From Metarhizium brunneum (lineage: Eukaryota; Ascomycota; Sordariomycetes; Hypocreales; Clavicipitaceae), in contig NC_089428.1 in assembly GCF_013426205.1 (NCBI RefSeq), positions 992,001-1,056,000 on the forward strand: a stretch of DNA of 64,000 nt. Direction: 5' to 3'. Each line of letters starts with the position of its first letter. The stretch's first letter is position 1. The notes under the pieces were generated by a model. It searched no databases, had not been told where the DNA came from, and saw only the letters and a list, made by a program, of their open reading frames with translations. Shown in pieces: positions 21,568 through 33,219 of this stretch. Both the position numbers and the translations under genes were made by a program.

Positions 21568-22419
21568 CTGTGGAGAGGGCTTATCCGTGGGATTTATAAG
21601 AAGGCTAGGTTCGATCCCGAACGGCGCTATTGGTACGTTATCTTGGCGTGGCATATCTAGTTGCCGGATTATATTGCGTGCGGCAGCAACTCATGGACTG
21701 GGCTCTGTACTTTACCAATATTATACATCAAAAAATGATGCAGCTGGACTCATACCCACCGCGACCTCGTGTGTGCAGCATCGCGACCTTGTAATTGATG
21801 TCAAAGCCGGCCAGAACTCGCGGCAGGCGGCCCCTGGAGGGTGCAAGGTGAACATTGAATCGAGTTATCCTCGCCCGCTTTGCCTACCCCTAGGAAAACT
21901 CGTTCGTTGGCATTATAATCTTGTGATTTAAGGCTGCAAGTATCTCTGTTACTACGGATAAGCACATCCGGCAGCGTTCCCGATCGGACAATATTGAAGG
22001 CACCCGCACCGCCATTCTCCTATCCCACGGTACGTCGGAGCCAAGAAGACGCTGGAAATACTTCTTGTCGAGCCTCACACTACTCCATAGAAGAAACAGG
22101 GAATTTTACGGCCCCCTCGCCGTTTTTGGGCTGTTATATCCAGAGTGAATACAGCAGCTTACTTGCAGGCCCAAAAGACGAGGAGCAAAGTCATGTCGTC
22201 GAGGGCCTTGAATGGAAAGGTTACTCGTGCTATTTTTGGTTCACAATGACTTATTTATTCATTTCCATGGCCCTTGTCACTTCAGAAGCTCCTGGCGTAC
22301 ACTAATATGCTGGTAGGCTTTGGCCCAATTCCAGTCACCGCAGCTAATCTTGATGCAGACGGCCAGGCTGTTTCTTTCTTTGCGCGTGAAGTCGATTATT
22401 CCTCTTCAAACCCAAAACA
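21568..22419. other. Intergenic, no gene seen
   Basis: Short frames at 21551-22305 have no domain. This is the 3' flank of two converging genes. Confidence 0.5.
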
Positions 22420-25059
22420 TTATGCAGCCTCTAACAGGGCGCAGATGGCCTTGCGACGCCACGCAGCGACAGCATACCACAGTGGCGATCGGCCTTGGGA
22501 ATCTTGCCGCTTCGCATCCACCCTCGGATCTGCCAGGAGTAACTTCAAACATCCAGGGTACCAAGCACCGGCCGCATGAGACACAGCTGTCCGTCCATCG
22601 TTGTCCACAGCATTGACATTAATCCCCGGGGATTCAAGAAGCATATTTATAGTTTCTTCTTGGTCATGCATGCCCGCCAACATAAGGGGTGTCTTCCCTT
22701 CTCCATCCGCTTGGTTGACATCTGTACCCTTTTCAAGAAGCATTTGTATCGTCTCTATGTGCCCATTGGCAGCGGCTTGAGAGATGAGACTCTGATCACC
22801 AGTCTCCGACGCCTTCTTCTTGCTGAGGAGCTCTTCAACCAGTACAGTCCTCCCAGCGGAAGCTGCACTAGACAGAATAGACGCATGAGGCACTTCAATC
22901 TCGGTTTTTGCCAAAGCCGTGATGACGGCTCTCACCGTCTCATCGGACCCGTGCTCCATGGCATGCTCAACCAACTCCAAGGGAGAGTATATGTCCTTTG
23001 CCAAGTGAGTGGGAATGAGCTGCGAGATGACCTGCGGCTTGTCAAGCTCAACAGCCTCTTTGAGAAGCCTTTCGATTGACGTGACGGTTGGGACTTGATC
23101 CAAGTCCCCTGTGATGAGCATATAGGCAATGGCCCATTTCCGTTCCTCGCGCCTGTGCCAGTCGAAGCAGGGCCCATCCAGCTCGGAGAACTCGCGTACT
23201 GCCCAGTCCAGCGGTGTCCGTCCAGCTGCACATTTGGACATCTTGTCAACCCGCCGTGTTTCGAGGAGCACACGCACGACATCGTCGTAGGCCCGTTCAG
23301 CTGCAAGAGATAGAGGGGTTCTTTTATTTTTATCCATGTGTTCGACGTCGACTCCTAGGGCAATGAGCCGAGAGCATACAGCGGCGGAACCCGAACCTGC
23401 AGCCCACGAGATGGGAGTCCGGCCATTCTTGTCCACAACGTCGGCAACAGAAGCGTCGGCGGCGCTCAACAGCTCAAACGTCGGTGCCGACGAGGTCGAA
23501 TGAATGCAGGCGTATGACAACGGTGTCCGTCCATTGTCAGCGGCCAAAGTCACTTTGATCCCGGGTCTCTCCAGTAGTAGTTGTATTGTCTGGTCCGAGC
23601 CGCCGCCTGCGGCATATGAAAGTGGCGTGCGCCCAAATTCGTCGGCACGGTTGACGTCCACGGCAGTGTTCTGCAGAAGCAACTTGACAATGGCGACCCG
23701 GTCCAGCTCCGCAGCGTACGAGAGCGGTGTTCGGCCGGATTTGTCTGGCTCGTCAACGGGAACCCCCATTTTCACGAGAAGTGGGAAAATTTCACCGTTA
23801 TCCGCCATGGCTGCGTGGTGGATGAGATTCCGACCCTGCCTGTCCACGTGTAGCGCGTGTGTTGTGGCCATGAGCGTTCGTGTCACTGATGGCATATTGG
23901 ACTTGACCGACCACAGTAAAGGGGACATGCCCATGATATCCAGGGCAGTACCATCTATCCCACTCTGTCTTGCCAATGTATGTGCGGTATGAACATCTTT
24001 ACTCTGTATAGCTGATAAGAGCGCGTCTTGTTTACCACTGTCAATGGCTCTCGGGACGGGCTCATCATGCTGGCGAACTGCCTCCTCGTTCTTTGTCCCC
24101 TGCGTCATGCTTGATTTTACCAGCGCATTGCAAGAATCAGCAGGCGTTTGCGTATCCATATCCGCGTCATCGTCACCAGCGGGGGCGGAAGATGTCTCGG
24201 ACTGCGCTTCATCTCGTTCTTCGCTCAAACCTGCCTGCCGTAGCATCTCGGCAATGGTTTCATGTCCTCCCTTGATCGCATATGCGAGTGCATTCTTTCC
24301 TGTATCATCCTCACTTTCCAGATGATGATCCTGCCTCGCCAGCAAGATTCGGACTATGGATTCGTAGCCTTTTGCAGCGGCAAACATCAACGCCGTTCGC
24401 CCATACATGTCCTCGGCCAAGTCTGCGGTAAAGCCGGCTTGCAGAAGCATATCCAAGATTTCACCGTTACCACTCTTGGCCGCGAGCAGAACTGGTTGTG
24501 GGTCGTCTTCCCATGCTGATTCATAGAACATGTCCATGCCATGCTGCACTAGGGTCTTGACGGCGGCCTCATCCCCCCGGCGGACCGCGTGGTTCAATGG
24601 CAAGACGATGGAAGCGGTAGAAGCCATGGAGCAATCATCAGAGTCGTTGTCGGGACCATTTTCACTGTCTCCTTCATCTGAACCCTCCTCCTGCTGCTCC
24701 TCGTCTTCCCCTTCTGACGACTCCTCAGGGGCCTCGGCCGTCACCAACTCGCAAGCTGCATCAATGTGTCCCTTCTCAGCGGCGTAGGATAGAGGAGTTC
24801 GACCAGAAGCATCCTCAATCTTCCACTCTGCTCCATACGCTATAAGCTCCTTGATCACACTGTCGTGGCCTTGGATGGCAGCCCAGAAAATAGGGGTCCT
24901 CCCCAAGGCATCGACAGCCTGATAGCTTGCAGCCTTATTCAAAAGCCCCGAGACGGCATCGATTTCACCGCGTTCGGCTGCGTATGAAAGCGGCGTCCGA
25001 CGGTTGGCGTCTTCCAATTCCAGGACCGAAGAAATTCGGTCAGACATGGCAGTAGTCAT
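22420..25059 (-). CDS. Ankyrin-repeat protein, 879 residues
   Basis: A single exon. Ankyrin repeats run from the N-terminus to the end, with the signature GRTPLSYAAE/GRTPxxWAA appearing about a dozen times and looser repeats between (roughly 20 in total). An acidic Glu/Asp/Ser stretch interrupts them at about residues 112-145. No NACHT, kinase or membrane segment is visible, so it looks like a pure ankyrin scaffold. Such proteins are numerous in Hypocreales and mostly of unknown role. Start at 25059 (MTTAMSDR); Met5 is an alternative. Confidence 0.85.
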   Translation of the reverse strand: MTTAMSDRISSVLELEDANRRTPLSYAAERGEIDAVSGLLNKAASYQAVDALGRTPIFWAAIQGHDSVIKELIAYGAEWKIEDASGRTPLSYAAEKGHIDAACELVTAEAPEESSEGEDEEQQEEGSDEGDSENGPDNDSDDCSMASTASIVLPLNHAVRRGDEAAVKTLVQHGMDMFYESAWEDDPQPVLLAAKSGNGEILDMLLQAGFTADLAEDMYGRTALMFAAAKGYESIVRILLARQDHHLESEDDTGKNALAYAIKGGHETIAEMLRQAGLSEERDEAQSETSSAPAGDDDADMDTQTPADSCNALVKSSMTQGTKNEEAVRQHDEPVPRAIDSGKQDALLSAIQSKDVHTAHTLARQSGIDGTALDIMGMSPLLWSVKSNMPSVTRTLMATTHALHVDRQGRNLIHHAAMADNGEIFPLLVKMGVPVDEPDKSGRTPLSYAAELDRVAIVKLLLQNTAVDVNRADEFGRTPLSYAAGGGSDQTIQLLLERPGIKVTLAADNGRTPLSYACIHSTSSAPTFELLSAADASVADVVDKNGRTPISWAAGSGSAAVCSRLIALGVDVEHMDKNKRTPLSLAAERAYDDVVRVLLETRRVDKMSKCAAGRTPLDWAVREFSELDGPCFDWHRREERKWAIAYMLITGDLDQVPTVTSIERLLKEAVELDKPQVISQLIPTHLAKDIYSPLELVEHAMEHGSDETVRAVITALAKTEIEVPHASILSSAASAGRTVLVEELLSKKKASETGDQSLISQAAANGHIETIQMLLEKGTDVNQADGEGKTPLMLAGMHDQEETINMLLESPGINVNAVDNDGRTAVSHAAGAWYPGCLKLLLADPRVDAKRQDSQGRSPLWYAVAAWRRKAICALLEAA

Positions 25060-26070
25060 ATCCCGCCAAGTTGGGCAACGTTGCTCGAGAAAACAAATGG
25101 ACTCGAGGAACAGTTGTTCAGGCCAGAGGCGGACAGAGCGGCCGTCACACGATAGCAGGCACCTTGGCTAGATGGCCAGAGATATAATTGAGACTGATGA
25201 CAGCGGTGCTCGATCAAGCGACAAAAGAGAGAGGATTGAGTGGCCTTTTAAGGGGGCGACTAGCTCCACAGAGTCCACACATCCAGGCTCCCACCGGAGC
25301 CGCTGCCTGTTTAAGCGGACCGAATCTTTTCTGATTGGCCGACATGGAGTCTTAAACGACTCATGAGACGGGTTGACAGTTGACCTTTTATTGTTCACGG
25401 AATATGAGGGGGTATAATTGCTCAGTAAGAGAGCGCGTTCTTCTTCTTGACATTATTCATACACAGGCTGGTATTTTTGCTAAGCAATGTCTCGTACTAG
25501 AGAATAAATGCCATGGGCTGGAATTGACTTGTGAACAAGTGGATTCGATGGACAAGTTGTCGGACTCGGCCGAGTGTTGAAACGCGTAAGAAGCAAGATA
25601 ACAAGTAAAATACAAATGGCACAAATATGGGTTTGTTAATTGATTAATGAATAATCTGTCTCTTTTTCTGCTTAATGTGCCTTTGGTAACGTGGCTACTG
25701 TCGATCTACTGACCCAGGTCCGGTAATGACAACGTCGGTGGTAGAAAATAAACTCACATAAGCTAGATTGGAGAACTAGAATTAAACCAACTGCCAAGCG
25801 AGCTTAAACCCGTCATATGCCTATTATAAAGCTACCAAGACCAGTAAGTGAACCTGCAGTACTATTCTCGTTCGTAGCTAATACACACTTATACTTGAGC
25901 AGTCTATTCATTCCTTACTACACAAAGCGCCAAAAGCAGCGACATTTCCCGCCCGATTAAAGGTGAGCATCGCGCTTCCTGGATCTTGTCTGTATTTCAC
26001 TGCCTGGTATACCGAGCCACAACACCAATGTCTAAAAGGACGCACAGCCTCCACCGGCGCGGTCCATGTT
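25060..26070. other. Intergenic, no gene seen
   Basis: The upstream region of the ankyrin gene and the 3' flank of the amidohydrolase gene. No RNA gene or domain-bearing frame found. Confidence 0.5.
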
Positions 26071-27085
26071 TTACGCCGCAAACTTTCCTTTCAGTCTTGG
26101 AAACAACTTCTCCGCAGCCCCGTGATATATCTCTTTCCTCGCATCATCGTCCATGGGGAATTCGTCAATAAACTTGGTGAACTTCTGACTAAATGGGGCC
26201 GTGGCATGTGGAAAATCACTGCCAAAGAGAAGATGGCTTTTCTTGGCGAATCCCAGAATCAGGGGGAGCATTTCATTGCTTCCCGAGAGTGCAAGGTCAG
26301 AGTAGAAGCTTTTTGCCTGGCTAACAATGTCCTCGGCGCTCATCACGCCACCGAATTCGGGGAGCTCTATCATGCAAGCCCGCGTGACCAACGCCGCCAG
26401 GGTACCACCGCCATGAGACAGTATGATCTTGACATTGGGAAACTGCTGCGGGCGTCGTTTGAGGATCAGGTCCATGGCTGTGCGTCCCGTCTCGTGGGGC
26501 CAATCAAAGGCAGGCATCGGCAGTCTCTCGTCCCAGTACACCGAGTCCTTGTGGTTGATGGGGTGGACGAAGACGACTGCGTTGCGGCGATTGAGTTCCT
26601 CCCATACGGGGACATACTCTGGGTGGCCCAAGTATCCGCCCGGGGTGGCATAACTGGTAAACAAGGTGACACCGTCTGCGTGTAGGGTGTCGAAAGCATA
26701 GCGAATCTCGCGCAGCACAAGATCAGTATGCTCGAGAGAGGGGAGCGTCGCAAAGAATCCATTGGAAGGGTTTTGGTCACGAAGCGAGGCGCTGTACTCG
26801 TTCATGGCCCGCGCGACTTTGGCGCTCTCCTCTGGGTCGGAGATGAAGGTGACACCTGGCGTGCTGACGGAGAAGATTGCCGAATGCACATTCACGGACT
26901 TGTTGAAGGCCTCGTCGCTGGAAACGCTCCAGTCGGGGACTTTCATGCCCTTCAGCCCTTCATCCACGCCTATAGATACAAATATTAGCCAAGTCGTTTG
27001 ATATGCGGGTGCCAGCAGAGAACGAACCGCGAAGCTGAGGAGGCATAATGTGGTGGTGGACATTGACTTTGGGGATGGCAGACAT
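26071..27085 (-). CDS. Amidohydrolase-2 family enzyme (ACMSD / 6-methylsalicylate decarboxylase-like)
   Basis: Exons 27085-27028 and 26969-26071 join across a 58-bp intron (27027-26970) to give 318 residues. The short first exon is essential: it supplies MSAIPKVNVHHHIMPP, the HxH metal motif of the family. Downstream are FVHP (metal His), LSHGGGTLAAL (metal His) and FGSDFPHA (catalytic Asp). This is the metal-dependent, non-oxidative decarboxylase family that includes ACMSD and fungal 6-methylsalicylic acid decarboxylases. A substrate in aromatic acid breakdown or polyketide tailoring is likely but unproven. It is divergently arranged with a Zn2Cys6 regulator 456 bp away, suggesting local control. 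Confidence 0.85.
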
Positions 27086-27541
27086 GTTGAAGTAGAAACG
27101 GTGAGGTTGGACGTGTTTGGGTCGCTAGAGACTCGGTCAATTGATTGATCTGGCTCTGGGCTTTTGTGGGAGAAGTCCTTGACAATGACATGCTGGGAAG
27201 GCGGTTTATATACATGGTAGATGCGCTGGTTGACCTTGCGGTTTGCAGTTCCGGCCGAGGCGTCGTCTCACTTCACCAGCACTTGAACAAACGGGGAACA
27301 GCCCGATCGGCAGTTGGGACTTGGGATGTTTCGGGGAACGTTCCGATCTCCCATTGAACCAATCAACTGCCGGACTCGCCGGGGTCCATCCGTGACGTCA
27401 CTGACAGACAAGCCGCCGCGAAACGTCCCGGCCACAACGGAAGCGCTCCAGATACAAGCAGCGACGCCGCGTAATTTTCCGAGTCGCAGGTGTATGCCAG
27501 GGCATCGATGGGAGCTCTTTACTTTCCTCGCAGTCTGCGGG
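27086..27541. promoter_or_regulatory. Bidirectional promoter, amidohydrolase / Zn2Cys6 regulator
   Basis: 456 bp separate the two divergent start codons. The spacer has CGG/CCG-rich pieces near 27370-27480, of the kind Zn2Cys6 proteins bind, but I cannot define a specific operator. Confidence 0.45.
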
Positions 27542-29629
27542 ATGGCGCCGGACAATGAGCATGGCCACCAGCCGTCCAAGCGCCGCAAGGTTCGCGAATC
27601 ATGCAAGATATGCCGAGCCAAGAAGACGCGGTGCGATGGCCAGCGTCCGGTCTGTTCCCCGTGCGTGGCAAAGGGTGCTGCGTGTGAATACGACGACATG
27701 ACCGTCCCCGCGTCTTCCAACACATTGGCGGATATCGAGGCCCGCTTGCAACATCTAGAGCGTCAATCTACAGCCCCCTGGCAAAGTCCACGCAACGCGG
27801 CAGAAGACCAAGGCCGAGACAATGACTCGACATTTGCAGACAATCCAACGACACAGTTTCTTTCCGACATGACGCAAGTTGCCAGCCTCCAATCCTCCGC
27901 ATCTTTGGATCATGCGTCAATCCGGCGCAGGAGCGGCGCCTGGCTTGTCGAGACGGACACATCGTCCATGGTGGTCCCGAGAAGAGCTACCGCAGACGAA
28001 CTGATTGACTGTTATGAGCGATTTGTATACCCCCTTTTCCCTATTCTACATTTGCCGAGTTTTAGAGCAAGCTACATGTGCCTTTGGGAACCAGAGAGGC
28101 CGGGCCCGTGGGAGACTTTGGCCATGGAAGCGACCTTTTATGCGACGCTCAATATCGTCTTTGCTTTGGGTTGCATCAACAACTCCAACGTCGAGCCGCA
28201 TCTGAAATTGCGGACTGCTGAAAGCTTCTACCGCCGAGCTCGAACTCTGCTGCCTCTCGACGCCCTCGACAGCCCAAGCTTGGAAGTAGTGCAATACCTT
28301 CTTCTCACCACACACTACCTGAGCTTCACCAAGTATTCACATCGATGCGGCAATACACTGGCAGTGGCGATCCGGGTTTCCCAAACTCTGGGTCTGCATG
28401 TTGATAAGGAATCCTCGTCCAAGAGTCAACTGCGGCGAGAGATGAGTAGGCGGGTATGGCATCTCTGCATTACCATGGAAAGGTTTGTAACTATTCCGCC
28501 ATTGACGCGGCCTTTGTAACCAATACCGTCCAAAACCGCCGTACTAAACAAACATAGGTTACTGTCAAGTCTGTTTGGATGGAGGGCCCTAACTCAACTC
28601 CACGGCAAAGTCCCTCTTCCCAGTGCCATTGATGATGAGTATCTCTTAGAAGACGGAGACGGCGTCCAGCCCCCGGCGAGACCTTCGCTTCTCGACTCCT
28701 TCATCGCAACGATCAAGATATTCGACGTATTTCACCGTGCTCCAGACATCAATGACGGCTATTTTGCCCGTGCGCTCTGTTTACCCGAACTTGCCCAAGT
28801 CTTGCAGCTGAACCAGGAGCTGGACCGAATCGACGCCAACCTGCCAGCTCACCTGCGATCCGACAACCACGAGAAGCCAAGCACACGGCGTGGCCGGGCA
28901 CTAAGCCTGCAGGCAGTCGCGGTCAAAATCAGGTAGACACCAACTCTGGCCCCGTGGCGAAGTCAGCATCTGACACGCGCACAGAATCCTGCACACGCGC
29001 CTCGTGCTCCTCCGGCCCAATATGCTGGCCACGGCTCGGCGAACAATCCTCGCGCCGGCGTTCGATGCGCCTCCGTCGCGTGCAGAAGCCACCTTGGGGA
29101 TTGAGGTGTCCACCATTTGCGTCCAGGCGGCGCTGTCGGCGATCGACTTGCTTCATGAGAATCTGCAGTCGTGCTGCCGCATTTTCAGCTCGACCGCGGT
29201 ATACGTGACGCTGTCTGCGGCAACGGTGATTATCGCTTCCACGCTGGTGCCAGAGCTGGGGGTCGGTCTGGAGGATGGTGCCGGGCCTCATGGGCAGGCC
29301 GTGGCGAATGCCTTCCAGGTGCTGGACGAGCATCGGTGGCAGATAGAAGGGGCGCCCAGGGCCAGGGGCCAACTGGGGAGATTCCTGGAAACGGTGAATA
29401 AGGAGAAGAGGCGCCAGAGTGGAGGTACGCTACGTCCTGTCGTGGTCCGTTTCCGAACCCTCTCGTGTCTAAACAGATTCTGATGGCCTTGATATGTCTA
29501 GTGGATCACGACTTGAGTGCCATTCTTGGTCCGAATGCCGCGGATGTGGAATTTGGGACAGAGGGTACCTTTGATGAAGTCGACTTTAGCAATCCTCTCT
29601 GGAACTTCCAGCTTTGGGATCTGGTTTAG
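27542..29629 (+). CDS. Zn2Cys6 fungal-specific transcription factor
   Basis: Four exons (27542-28482, 28558-28932, 28985-29424, 29502-29629) give 627 residues. The second acceptor at 29500-29501 is required to keep the frame into the conserved-looking acidic tail. The N-terminus has the binuclear cluster CKICRAKKTRC..CSPC..C with C-x2-C-x6-C-x6-C-x2-C-x6-C spacing, followed by a short coiled-coil-like linker (LADIEARLQHLERQ). The middle homology region (FPILHLPSF.., HRCGNTLAVAIRVSQTLGLHVD, MSRRVWHLCITMER) matches the fungal_trans domain. A nuclear regulator, plausibly of the adjacent amidohydrolase gene. Confidence 0.85.
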
Positions 29630-29758
29630 GCTTATCATCTAGCGGCTCTTGTTTGTGCATGGCTTTCAAGCAAGACAGTGCCAGATGGTGCCATGTTGTT
29701 CTCTGCGTTAACACCAATGCATCAGTCCTTATCTACTAATTGCCTAGGATGCAGGAGA

Positions 29759-30260
29759 ATGACGTCAGTACGACAAGGTGTGCCCTGTGCACAACAGCCT
29801 GGCTACAGAGGTCGAGTTCGAAGTGGTTGCTTGGCTTGTGCCCCGGAGAGGTGAAATTTGACGAACAGCGACGGTGCTGCAATAACTGTGTGAAGCTAAA
29901 GAGGGCATACGTTTACGATCCTTGGCAAAATCAACGCCGCCACGTCGAACTTCTGAACAGAGGGATTGTGTCGTAGCAAAGCCTGTTCGTGCGCCGGGAA
30001 TGAAGATGACAAAGGAGACAGACCGGGCCTCACTCACACCTCTGAATTCACCTCTGACGACCCAGATGATGGTATCAGAGAGCTGCCTCACATTGACTCG
30101 GCCGCGCCTCCAGATTCTACACACCTCCCGTCTAATGTATCCGAATGAGTCAATCGTCAGCGTTACTGTTCGCCTCAAGGAGACGCGGTGGCATCGAGAC
30201 AAGATATGCATGTGCCTTGGACCCGAATTACTTTCGTACGAGGTCATGAAGGAGATCTGA
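29759..30260 (+). pseudogene. Relic of a second Zn2Cys6 regulator
   Basis: One frame gives VRSGCLACAPER then a stop at about 29857. A second frame continues GEVKFDEQRRCCNNCVKLKRAYVYDPW. Together they resemble a Zn2Cys6 cluster broken by a frameshift, with the third Cys replaced by Phe and the sixth by Tyr. Downstream frames are also interrupted. The gene is dead and lies just behind the intact regulator, but the two clusters differ, so it is not a fresh tandem copy. Confidence 0.6.
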
Positions 30261-31933
30261 CTTGGGATGGCAGTTGACAGTATTGCAAGGAGGTAGGGCA
30301 TCGTTCAAGGTAACCACACATGTAACCGAAACGGAAACAGCATGAGAGTCAGCTTACTGTCGATTTAGCAGCTCTTGGGCCAAGCATAGACTATAAGGAG
30401 GTTACCGCGCCAGGATTATAGCAGACAGCCTCTGTAATGAAGTTCATATTGTGTCTCGATGAGATCAAGTTCCGTCATGGCCAAGTTATTCGGTCATGTT
30501 GCTTTAGATCATTTCCATTTCCTGCAGCCCTTTTTAAATGCCAAATCTTCTTCTCGTTCGAGCTGTATAATCGCTCTTTCGGCTATCCGGATTTCCAATA
30601 AGTAGACACGACAGCTAGCAATTATGTCAAGTTTGCGTGTTCCATTGAAAAGAGATATTGCTATGCGGCAGTATAGTTTGTAACAAGTATAGCCATGTAC
30701 CAATAACGCCACATTTTGTTAACATTTCGAGCCAGCGTTGGAAGAGATGAGGATGGTAATTGTGCGCTGGACAGGAGAACAGCTAAGCATGGCAAAGCTT
30801 ATGGCTGAGGGTGTACAAGGTCTACAGAAGATTCATGCTGCCGTGCAACCCCATGAGCTGTCGCACTGCAAGCTGCGCATGTGTCTGGTGGCTGAGTTCT
30901 GGTGTAAATGATGGCGGAGTCCAAAGCAAAGTATGATTGATGGGGGCAACTTCTGAAGAGCCCTTCAAAGGCCGTATAGCGGAACTCTGTGAAGATGTAA
31001 ATCGTGATATTCAAATTCCCTTGGAGATGCGCAAGGCAGGGGGGAATAGCGCCGGCCGCCTTTTCGTATATGACAAGGGCTTAGAAACGATTCAATTCAA
31101 CAATAATAGAGTAGGGTGTCTAAGGTCCCTGGCTTTTCAAGAAGAAGGAAGGGGACCATAACTATTATATATACATAAAGGGAACGGCTATACCTAGGGG
31201 TCTTAGCTGGGTACGTGTTTAATTTGCGTAATCAACAAGTCCTTTCCGAGTGAAGCCAGAGCTCGCTGCAACCCATGTTTCTTGGTCGCGTAGAGAGTAA
31301 GAAATAAACTGTCATTGTTACAGGAGAAGGCTCAACAAGATCGCGAGCCCAATAAAGGGGCACACCGATCAAGGACTTGTTGGTTACATAGCTGGAACAC
31401 GTGCCCGGGTGAGAGCCCCAGGCACGAGTGTTCATTTGATGCAAATATGGTGGTTATTAATCCCCTTGATCCTGCTGGAAAACTCCTTTGACACCCTACG
31501 ATATTATTATTTAATCTAGCAATTTGCTTCAAGCCCTGGATCCGGCCCTTGTCACAGTCATCGGCAATACCACGATAATACGCAGTTCCAACCGCAATCG
31601 ATCGCGAGTAACAGGCCAAGTCTCCCTAAGCTAGCTTTGAAACATCCAAGAAAGAGCCGCATCTACTAGGCGACGGGCAAATAAGGGTACCCGGGTCACC
31701 CAGCTGACGTGAAGACAGCCTTGGATGCACATAGTGATCTGGAGGGCACAACGTCCGCAGGATGCAGCGTTTTGGCGAAGAGATCCTATTAGATGTCAAA
31801 AGAAGGCAAGAAGCGCTAGAGTTGAAAGTGTGTTGGTAACAACTAATAATATTTGAAATGCACATCGTTTCTTACACTGTTCCTGGGTTCTTGGAAGCTC
31901 AAACTATAATTCTCAATAGATGACCTTGCCTTC
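30261..31933. other. Intergenic, repeat remnants
   Basis: No supportable gene. A stretch near 31349-31400 resembles 32160-32220 and marks a low-copy degenerate repeat. Short frames on both strands lack domains. Confidence 0.45.
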
Positions 31934-32052
31934 ACATACGACCATAGCCGTTAGCAAAGTTCAGGTTCCCGTCCGATCACCCACGACAAGCTAACGAGCG
32001 CCGGATTAGTAGTTGGGTCGGTGACGACCAGCGAATACCCGGTGTTGTATGT
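31934..32052 (+). rRNA. 5S ribosomal RNA gene (divergent type)
   Basis: 119 nt, the normal 5S length. Helix I ACATACGAC/GTTGTATGT pairs over 9 bp including one G-U. Helix II GTTAGC/GCTAAC pairs. The hairpin GGTCG-GTGA-CGACC keeps pairing although it differs from the GGTGG/CCACC that I recall for Neurospora-type 5S. Conserved GATTAGTAGTTGGGT and CAGCGAATAC blocks are present. CTTTTT follows. Dispersed single 5S genes are normal in filamentous ascomycetes. Confidence 0.75.
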
Positions 32053-32058
32053 CTTTTT
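32053..32058 (+). terminator. Pol III terminator of 5S gene
   Basis: CTTTTT immediately after the 5S 3' end. Confidence 0.6.
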
Positions 32059-32117
32059 GCCCTTCTCGTCTCTTGAATACACATAAATATTAAGCTAGAC
32101 CAAGAAAGGTCTCTGTC

Positions 32118-32145
32118 ACGTACAACCACAGCTGTTACACGGTTT
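32118..32145 (+). pseudogene. 5S rRNA 5' fragment
   Basis: ACGTACAACCACAGCTGTTA resembles the first 20 nt of the 5S copy at 37555 and then diverges. It lies 65 bp after the complete gene. Confidence 0.45.
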
Positions 32146-33128
32146 TGGCCCAATAACAATAAAACCGAACAAAGGAGCCTCACCGACAAAGGACATGGAG
32201 TTTACATAGATTGAACACATGACAGAAAGGATACAGTGTCCGTTTTAAAGGACAGAGAACCGAGAGTTGGTGTGGGAGGATTACCGTTTGCCGCCGTACT
32301 TTACGTCAAAACGTCTGGTTGCAAAACGGATGGTGCCGTGACCGGCGGAGCACAGCCCAACTGCTGGTTACAGCCACACCTCAGAGCACTCTACCTACAA
32401 GGTTAAAGGCTTGTTTAGTCGGCCAATAGCACTTGCTTTTTATCAAAGATAAGTATTGGCGAATAATACGTGACGATACAAGTGTATAAGAATAATTGCG
32501 CGTAACTCGGATAAAGCGGTTATTTAGTCTGGCAGAAAAGCCGAAAAAAGCTGACTCGCTATCTGGGTCTTAAAGTGGGGCTGTTCCCTTGTTTTTTAGT
32601 TATAGCATAATATTAACGTGTCAAGAAAAGTAACATATTACTTGCATAAAAGTTATATTTTTAGTACTTTATCCTGCTATTATATTACTTTTATGCTTTT
32701 AGTTTTACTTATATTACTTAATACCTATTTAACAGAAACCGACTATTATGCTAATACAACTTGCATTGACTTTAATACACGCATGTAATCAATGCTAATG
32801 CGCAGCGTTTTCTGTTAACAAGTTATAATACTAGTTTATATTATAACTAAAGCTATGCTAGCTTTGCTACTTATATTAGGATACGCTTGCATACTATCTG
32901 CTTATCTTTATAGCAGCTGTGCTATAAGGGTTACCATGCGCGGATTTAGCACCACAAGACAGCTGAACGCTTATAAATTTATGCGTAAGTATATGCCTTA
33001 AAATAAAAACTGCCTTATTTTACTTTGAGCTTTACAGAACTACTACTCGTGCCACGCCCCACCTAAAGGTGCATTATATCACGCTATTAATCTATTACTC
33101 GTAAAAATGTATTAAGAATAAAAAAAAA
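32146..33128. other. Intergenic, AT-rich island
   Basis: About 32575-33120 is strongly AT-rich with no gene. It leads into the promoter of the ADP-ribosyltransferase gene. Confidence 0.5.
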
Positions 33129-33136
33129 TATAAAAG
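33129..33136 (+). promoter_or_regulatory. TATA box
   Basis: TATAAAAG, 84-91 bp before the ATG at 33220, followed by a C/A/T-rich leader. Confidence 0.65.
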
Positions 33137-33219
33137 ATGCCCTTTACCTCGCAAAATAGCAACCAATATCTTGACTACTCGCAATTCATCTCTACAACAT
33201 TAACAGCCCATCTATCACC

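Noticed and set aside
21915..21945. Sequence AAGGCTGCAAGTATCTC resembling a stray micro-exon unit (GCT plus donor)
   Set aside because: Single occurrence with a GC donor, no branch site and no frame to join; probably chance.
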